NCBI GenBank assembly: GCA_947311815.1
Contig: CAMZMA010000060.1
Location: forward strand, 1 to 6,613
Direction: 5' to 3'
Length of the DNA: 6,613 nt
Origin: an uncultured Flavobacteriaceae bacterium
Lineage (GTDB): Bacteria; Bacteroidota; Bacteroidia; Flavobacteriales; Flavobacteriaceae
Positions within the stretch are counted from its first letter, which is position 1. The number at the start of each line of letters is the position of its first letter. The notes beneath the pieces were generated by a model that was given only the letters and a program-made list of their open reading frames with translations, was not told the origin of the DNA and did no database searches. Positions 4,859-6,613 of the stretch are shown piece after piece. The position numbers were made by a program, and so were the translations under genes.

Positions 4859-6550
4859 TTATCTAGTTAATTTACGATATTTAATTCGTTTTGGCATTAA
4901 ATCTCCGCCAAGTCTTTTCTTTTTATTTTCTTCGTATTCGGAAAAACTTCCTTCAAAGAAATATACATTACTATCGCCTTCAAAAGCTAAAATATGTGTA
5001 CAAATTCTATCTAGAAACCATCTATCATGCGAAATCACAACAGCACAACCTGCAAAATTTTCCAAACCTTCTTCTAATGCTCGTAACGTATTCACATCTA
5101 AATCGTTGGTTGGTTCATCCAATAAAAGTACGTTTCCTTCTTCTCGTAGAGTCATTGCTAAATGTAATCGGTTTCGTTCTCCTCCCGAAAGCATGGAAAC
5201 TTTTTTATTTTGCTCTGCTCCACTAAAATTAAAACGACTTAAATACGCTCTAGAATTTACCATTTTTCCTCCCATCATTATTTGTTCTTGACTATCGGCA
5301 AAATTTTCCCAAATAGTTTTTTCAGGGTCAATATTAGAATGACGTTGATCTACATAAGCAATTTTTGCCGTTTCTCCTACTTCAAAAACACCATTATCAG
5401 GTTTCTCTTCACCCATAATCATCTTAAAAATAGTAGTTTTTCCTGCTCCATTAGGACCTATAATTCCTACAATTCCATTTGGTGGTAAATTAAAGTTTAA
5501 ATCGTCGTAAAGTAATTTTTCGCCAAATGCTTTGGATACATTTTTAGCTTCAATAACTTTATTACCAAGTCGTGGACCATTAGGTATATAAATTTCTAAT
5601 TTTTCCTCAACTTGCTTTATATCTTGGTTTAATAATTTTTCATAACTACTTAAACGTGCTTTTGATTTTGCTTGTCTCCCTTTTGCTCCTTGCCTAACCC
5701 ATTCTAGCTCTCTTTTTAAGGTTTTTTGACGTTTAGATTCTTGTTTTTCCTCTTTTGCCATTCTATCGGATTTTTGTTCCAACCAAGAGGAATAATTTCC
5801 TTTCCAAGGAATACCTTCACCTCTATCTAGTTCTAAAATCCAACCTGCAACATTATCCAAAAAGTATCTATCGTGTGTTACGGCAATTACTGTTCCTTTA
5901 TAACTGTGTAAATGATGTTCTAACCAATGTACGGATTCGGCATCTAAATGATTGGTTGGTTCGTCTAACAATAAAACATCTGGTTGCTTTAGTAAAAGTC
6001 GGCAAAGTGCTACTCGTCTGCGTTCTCCTCCTGATAAATTTTTAATTGGAGTATCGCTTGGTGGTGTTCTAAGTGCATCCATTGCTATTTCAAGTTTGGT
6101 ATCCAATTCCCAAGCATCTAAAGCGTCAATTTTATCTTGTAATTCTGCTTGACGATTCATTAGTTTTTCCATCTTATCAGCATCGGAATATACTTCTTCC
6201 AAACCAAACATATCGTTAATTTTATGATATTCATCTAATACTGCTACAGTTTCGGAAACGCCTTCTTTTACAATATCAATAACGGTTTTTTCATCGTCTA
6301 ATTTTGGTTCTTGCGATAAATATCCTACGGTATAATTTGGAGCGAAAACTACATCACCTTGATAATTTTTTTCTAAACCTGCAATTATTTTTAATAAGGT
6401 AGATTTACCAGAACCGTTTAATCCTAAAATTCCGATTTTTGCTCCGTAAAAAAAACTTAAATAGATGTTCTTTAATACTTGTTTGTTTCCTCCATCGTAG
6501 CTTTTGCTCAAAGCAGACATGGAAAATATTACTTTTTTATCGTCAGCCAT
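4859..6550 (-). CDS. ettA: Energy-dependent translational throttle protein EttA (ABC-F ATPase)
   Basis: EttA is a cytosolic ABC-F protein that binds the ribosomal E site and, according to ATP/ADP status, gates entry into elongation; it is not a transporter. The 563 residues match the family length (555 in E. coli). First ATPase domain: Walker A GLNGSGKST (43-51), signature LSGGE (172-176), Walker B DVLLLDEPTNHLD (191-203, catalytic Glu197), switch His226. The inserted arm lies about 95-140. The linker that meets P-site tRNA is about 242-322, charged and basic (VRQGAKGRQAKSKARLSSYE, 285-304). Second domain: Walker A GPNGAGKTT (365-373), LSGGE (454-458), Walker B NVLLLDEPTNDLD (473-485, Glu479), His508. 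No transmembrane segment is seen. The C-terminus (PKRIKYRKLTR) resembles E. coli EttA. The ATG at 6548-6550 fits the family N-terminus. EttA rather than another ABC-F subtype is supported by the arm length and C-terminal tail. Confidence 0.95.
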   Translation of the reverse strand: MADDKKVIFSMSALSKSYDGGNKQVLKNIYLSFFYGAKIGILGLNGSGKSTLLKIIAGLEKNYQGDVVFAPNYTVGYLSQEPKLDDEKTVIDIVKEGVSETVAVLDEYHKINDMFGLEEVYSDADKMEKLMNRQAELQDKIDALDAWELDTKLEIAMDALRTPPSDTPIKNLSGGERRRVALCRLLLKQPDVLLLDEPTNHLDAESVHWLEHHLHSYKGTVIAVTHDRYFLDNVAGWILELDRGEGIPWKGNYSSWLEQKSDRMAKEEKQESKRQKTLKRELEWVRQGAKGRQAKSKARLSSYEKLLNQDIKQVEEKLEIYIPNGPRLGNKVIEAKNVSKAFGEKLLYDDLNFNLPPNGIVGIIGPNGAGKTTIFKMIMGEEKPDNGVFEVGETAKIAYVDQRHSNIDPEKTIWENFADSQEQIMMGGKMVNSRAYLSRFNFSGAEQNKKVSMLSGGERNRLHLAMTLREEGNVLLLDEPTNDLDVNTLRALEEGLENFAGCAVVISHDRWFLDRICTHILAFEGDSNVYFFEGSFSEYEENKKKRLGGDLMPKRIKYRKLTR

Positions 6551-6572
6551 ATTTTATTTAATTTATGAATGG

Positions 6573-6580
6573 CAAAGATA
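6573..6580 (-). promoter_or_regulatory. Candidate -7 box of the ettA promoter
   Basis: The minus strand reads TATCTTTG here, a perfect match to the Bacteroidota -7 pattern TAnnTTTG, 22 bases before the ettA ATG. No TTG lies at the expected 19-21 base spacing; the nearest (6595-6597) is only 14 bases upstream. The transcription start would fall around 6566, giving a very short AT-rich leader without a Shine-Dalgarno sequence. Confidence 0.45.
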
Positions 6581-6613
6581 TTAAAGTTATTTGACAATTT
6601 GTTTTAAAATAAA

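Noticed and set aside
4891..5226. 111-codon plus-strand frame inside ettA
   Set aside because: It is antisense to the second ATPase domain of ettA, where the real frame carries intact Walker and signature motifs.
1..6613. CRISPR array, tRNA, rRNA, intact insertion sequence or defence/toxin system
   Set aside because: No regularly spaced repeats, cloverleaf, rRNA-like stretch, transposase or defence domain was seen on either strand; the ABC ATPase has the full EttA layout rather than that of a transporter or defence ATPase.

Overview
The window reads as chromosomal DNA of a member of the Bacteroidota, most likely the family Flavobacteriaceae. The basis is the AT-rich composition, the absence of Shine-Dalgarno sequences before the ATGs, -7 boxes of the Bacteroidota type (TAnnTTTG), and the family-specific form of the topoisomerase A subunits, such as the RGGVG form of the GyrA box. 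The genus cannot be fixed from the sequence alone.

Layout, left to right. Bases 2-1159 (+) are the C-terminal part of ParC, the topoisomerase IV A subunit, cut by the left edge. A 611-base spacer (1160-1770) separates it from the convergent gyrA. The spacer holds a weak hairpin after parC, stop-bounded coding-like fragments on the minus strand, a pair of short direct repeats, a GC-richer patch, and a strong bidirectional terminator beside gyrA. A complete gyrA (1771-4302, -) follows, with a candidate promoter at 4340-4370. Next come a 19-base-arm hairpin terminator (4488-4526), an unrecognised 67-residue gene (4559-4762, -), and a complete ettA (4859-6550, -), an ABC-F translation factor with a candidate -7 box just upstream.

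Functionally this is core housekeeping DNA. Gyrase A introduces negative supercoils, topoisomerase IV decatenates and relaxes, and EttA acts on the ribosome in response to energy state. Nothing links ettA to the topoisomerases beyond neighbourhood.

I did not find a convincing new multi-gene system. The points most worth checking are the parC-gyrA spacer, which looks like decayed or dispersed-repeat DNA; the QMTLF C-terminus of ParC, which resembles a sliding-clamp-binding peptide; and the unknown small gene between ettA and gyrA.
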